NCBI RefSeq assembly: GCF_000025185.1 | Contig: NC_013720.1 | Location: 3,100,001-3,164,000 of the forward strand | Source: Pirellula staleyi DSM 6068 | GTDB lineage: Bacteria; Planctomycetota; Planctomycetia; Pirellulales; Pirellulaceae | DNA length: 64,000 nucleotides | Direction of reading: 5' to 3' | Shown here: one piece after another, positions 62,518 to 64,000 of the stretch | How positions within the stretch are numbered: the stretch's first letter is position 1 | How the letters are laid out: every line of letters starts with the position of its first letter | Translations under genes and position numbers: made by a program | Notes under the pieces: generated by a model | Database searches by the model: none | Told to the model about the DNA's origin: nothing | What the model saw: only the letters and a program-made list of their open reading frames with translations

Positions 62518-63459
62518 CTAGCGCGACTTGCGTTTCGCAGCGCGAATGAAATTCTTCATCTCGTGAGGGAGTGGGGATTCAAACCGGAGTGGTTCCCCCG
62601 TCATGGGATGCGACAGCCCAAGCAGACGTGCGTGGAGCGCAATCCGCGCATGCGTCCAGCGCGTGTCGGCTGCTTCATCGGCGCGATAACGCTGGTCGCC
62701 AATCAGCGGATGCCCCGCTTCGGCGAAGTGAACGCGAATCTGGTTGCGACGCCCCGTTTCTAGCCAGACTTGGACCACCGAAGCGCCTGCCAGCTCTTCA
62801 ATCACGCGATAGTGCGTCACTGCATGCTGACCAATCGATTCATCGTCGGTCGAATAGCGATTCAAATCGCGATCGGTTGCCAGAAAGCTCTCGATCATTC
62901 CTTCCGGTTTATCGAGTTTGCCGCGCACAATCGCCACATACTCGCGCTCTGGTTTATGCATCGCAAATTGATCGCGCAGCATTTGCGCCAGTTCGGTCGT
63001 CTTTCCGAAGATCAGCAGGCCCGATACGCCTCGATCAAGACGATGCACTTGAAACGCACCTTTGCCCCGCGACACAATTTTCACGTAATTTGCGACACGT
63101 TCGAGCAACGTTCCACGGTCGTTTTTGGGGGTTGGCACAGTGAGCAGTGCCGCTGGTTTCTCGACCACGATGAGGTGCCGATCTTCGTAGACGATACCAA
63201 AACCCAGACCACCCCGAATCTTCTTTTTGGGATGGTAGCGATGATGTGGATCGAAAGCGATTTCGATCCGATCGTCGACCGAGAGTGGCTGGCCAGGCTC
63301 GTCCGTTACCGCGCCGTTGAGCTTCACACATTGATGATCAAGAAGTCCACGAACTTGCTCGCGCGAGAAGCCTGAAAGCTGTTTCACTGCCAAGTCGAGA
63401 CGATGGAGCTCGGCGAGATTCGATTCGGTAATGACGAGCGTTTTTTGAAGAATGGCCAT
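62518..63459 (-). CDS. RluA-family pseudouridine synthase
   Basis: The 313-residue enzyme has an N-terminal S4 RNA-binding domain (about 14-70). The catalytic domain has VVEKPAALLTVP, FQVHRLDRGVSGLLIF (catalytic Asp in HRLDRG), REYVAIVRG, LETGRRNQIRVH and GHPLIGDQRY. This is the RluA/RluC/RluD class that modifies rRNA or tRNA uridines; the exact target cannot be told. The ATG at 63459 (MAILQKTLV) is preferred over an upstream in-frame start. Confidence 0.9.
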   Translation of the reverse strand: MAILQKTLVITESNLAELHRLDLAVKQLSGFSREQVRGLLDHQCVKLNGAVTDEPGQPLSVDDRIEIAFDPHHRYHPKKKIRGGLGFGIVYEDRHLIVVEKPAALLTVPTPKNDRGTLLERVANYVKIVSRGKGAFQVHRLDRGVSGLLIFGKTTELAQMLRDQFAMHKPEREYVAIVRGKLDKPEGMIESFLATDRDLNRYSTDDESIGQHAVTHYRVIEELAGASVVQVWLETGRRNQIRVHFAEAGHPLIGDQRYRADEAADTRWTHARIALHARLLGLSHPMTGEPLRFESPLPHEMKNFIRAAKRKSR

Positions 63460-63483
63460 CGACAATGCAATCGTGCGGAAATG

Positions 63484-63517
63484 AAAAGGCGAGCCTGACA
63501 ACGGGGCCAGACTCGCC
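63484..63517 (-). terminator. Terminator of the SGNH hydrolase gene
   Basis: On the minus strand GGCGAG (63517-63512) and CTG pair with CAG and CTCGCC (63493-63488) across one-base mismatches and a ten-base loop. The stem is followed by TTTTC. It lies about 90 bases after the stop. Confidence 0.65.
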
Positions 63518-63604
63518 AAGGTTCTCGGTAAAAATCGTTAGGAGCGAACTTCGAGCCGGATTCCATTTCGAACAGAAAAAGCCTCGCAGTCCGATCCAGC
63601 AAAA

Positions 63605-64000
63605 CTATTCGCCCATCAGTTTCTTGACATTGGGTTCGATCTGTTCGGCCCAAATGCGATAGCTCTTTTCGTTGAGGTGCAGCAGGTCGGGCATGATCTC
63701 TTTGCTCAGCGTGCCATCCTCTGCGAGGAATGCCTTGCCGATGTCTTGGAAAAAGACATCTTTGTCGTCGGCCAGTTTGGCGATGATGGCGTTAGCTCCA
63801 TCGTTCACTTTGCGTTGACGATCTTCGGCGGTGGCACCACGTGGGAAGATTCCGAGGATCAGGATTTTTGTTTCGGGAAGGCTCGTGCGGAGCTTCTTCA
63901 CAATGGCTTCAACACCAGCGGCAATGTCTTCCGACTTGTTGCCACCGGAGTTGTTGGTGCCGATCATGATCACGGCCAGCTTCGGCTTAATCCCTTCGAT
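63605..64000 (-). CDS. SGNH/GDSL-type hydrolase, partial at the window edge
   Basis: The 3' part of the gene is present; the frame is open to the right edge, so the N terminus with the catalytic Ser block is missing. The visible part has KLAVIMIGTNNSGGN (block III Asn) and DLLHLNEKSY (block V Asp-x-x-His), with ILILGIFPRG between. This resembles planctomycete platelet-activating-factor acetylhydrolase-like or rhamnogalacturonan acetylesterase-like proteins. The substrate is probably an ester on a sugar or lipid (inference). Confidence 0.82.
   Translation of the reverse strand: MEGIKPKLAVIMIGTNNSGGNKSEDIAAGVEAIVKKLRTSLPETKILILGIFPRGATAEDRQRKVNDGANAIIAKLADDKDVFFQDIGKAFLAEDGTLSKEIMPDLLHLNEKSYRIWAEQIEPNVKKLMGE

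Noticed and set aside
1-64000. CRISPR arrays, insertion sequences, prophage or integrase genes
   Set aside because: No regularly spaced direct repeats, transposase or integrase motifs were seen anywhere in the window.

Overview
The window is a bacterial chromosome segment of moderately high G+C, almost certainly from a planctomycete of the Pirellula/Rhodopirellula/Blastopirellula group. The evidence is the gene families that expanded in that lineage: DUF1549/DUF1553 proteins with planctomycete cytochrome motifs (6207-9521, 11796-13976), a cytochrome fused to WD40 repeats (9608-11044), a Tat-exported DUF1501 protein, PQQ-type propellers, DUF1080, a Tat-exported Gfo/Idh oxidoreductase and a Tat-exported TIM-barrel isomerase. 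Genes lie on both strands and are dense. I see no transposase, phage, CRISPR array, rRNA or complete tRNA, so it reads as core plus lineage-specific chromosome rather than an island. The last gene runs off the right edge.

Layout. 0-6 kb: mqnD (futalosine menaquinone pathway), a thioredoxin-fold protein, nadA, two tandem Coa1-like membrane proteins and an Ala/Pro-rich protein with three copies of an SVADIMAAAR-type motif. 6-15.4 kb: the planctomycete cytochrome/DUF cluster, two genes leftward and two rightward from a 750-bp non-coding centre. 15.5-21.2 kb: a leftward run of ABC ATPase, ABC-2 permease, a large exported protein and a BtuF-like metal-receptor protein. 21.2-22.3 kb: a 1-kb non-coding stretch holding several strong stem-loops, two factor-independent terminators on the + strand and a sigma-54-like promoter, followed by folC. 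24.4-27.4 kb: a compact iron operon, feoA-feoA-feoB-small Cys-rich protein, with a palindrome upstream. 27.5-34.4 kb: amidase, LRR lipoprotein, a second 1-kb non-coding stretch with two terminators facing left, aldehyde dehydrogenase and a PQQ-propeller protein.

34.6-37.4 kb: a complete elongation factor P beta-lysylation set, epmB divergent from efp, then epmA. 37.5-46.5 kb: a PilZ-like protein, serS-isomerase-rsmG in one direction, an M20 peptidase divergent from clpS-mtaB, an exported endonuclease/phosphatase-fold protein and a DUF3253 protein. 46.8-51 kb: rpsA, a short sigma-70 factor, a VOC protein and a TPR protein. 51-54.5 kb: a WecG/TagA glycosyltransferase, then plsC-cdsA, consecutive steps to CDP-diacylglycerol. 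54.5-64 kb, all leftward: Gfo/Idh oxidoreductase (with a stem-loop over its ribosome-binding region), PQQ-propeller-aroA-ettA, a HEAT/carbohydrate-binding-like protein, DUF1080, an RluA-family pseudouridine synthase and a partial SGNH hydrolase.

Several unrelated genes bear on translation (efp/epmA/epmB, ettA, rpsA, serS, rsmG, mtaB, an RluA-family enzyme). The points most worth following are the candidate non-coding RNAs at 21.6-22.15 kb and 31.0-31.5 kb, the stem-loop over the Gfo/Idh start, the EF-P cassette, and substitutions in the N-degron pocket of ClpS. All family assignments come from reading the translated sequence; no searches were run.
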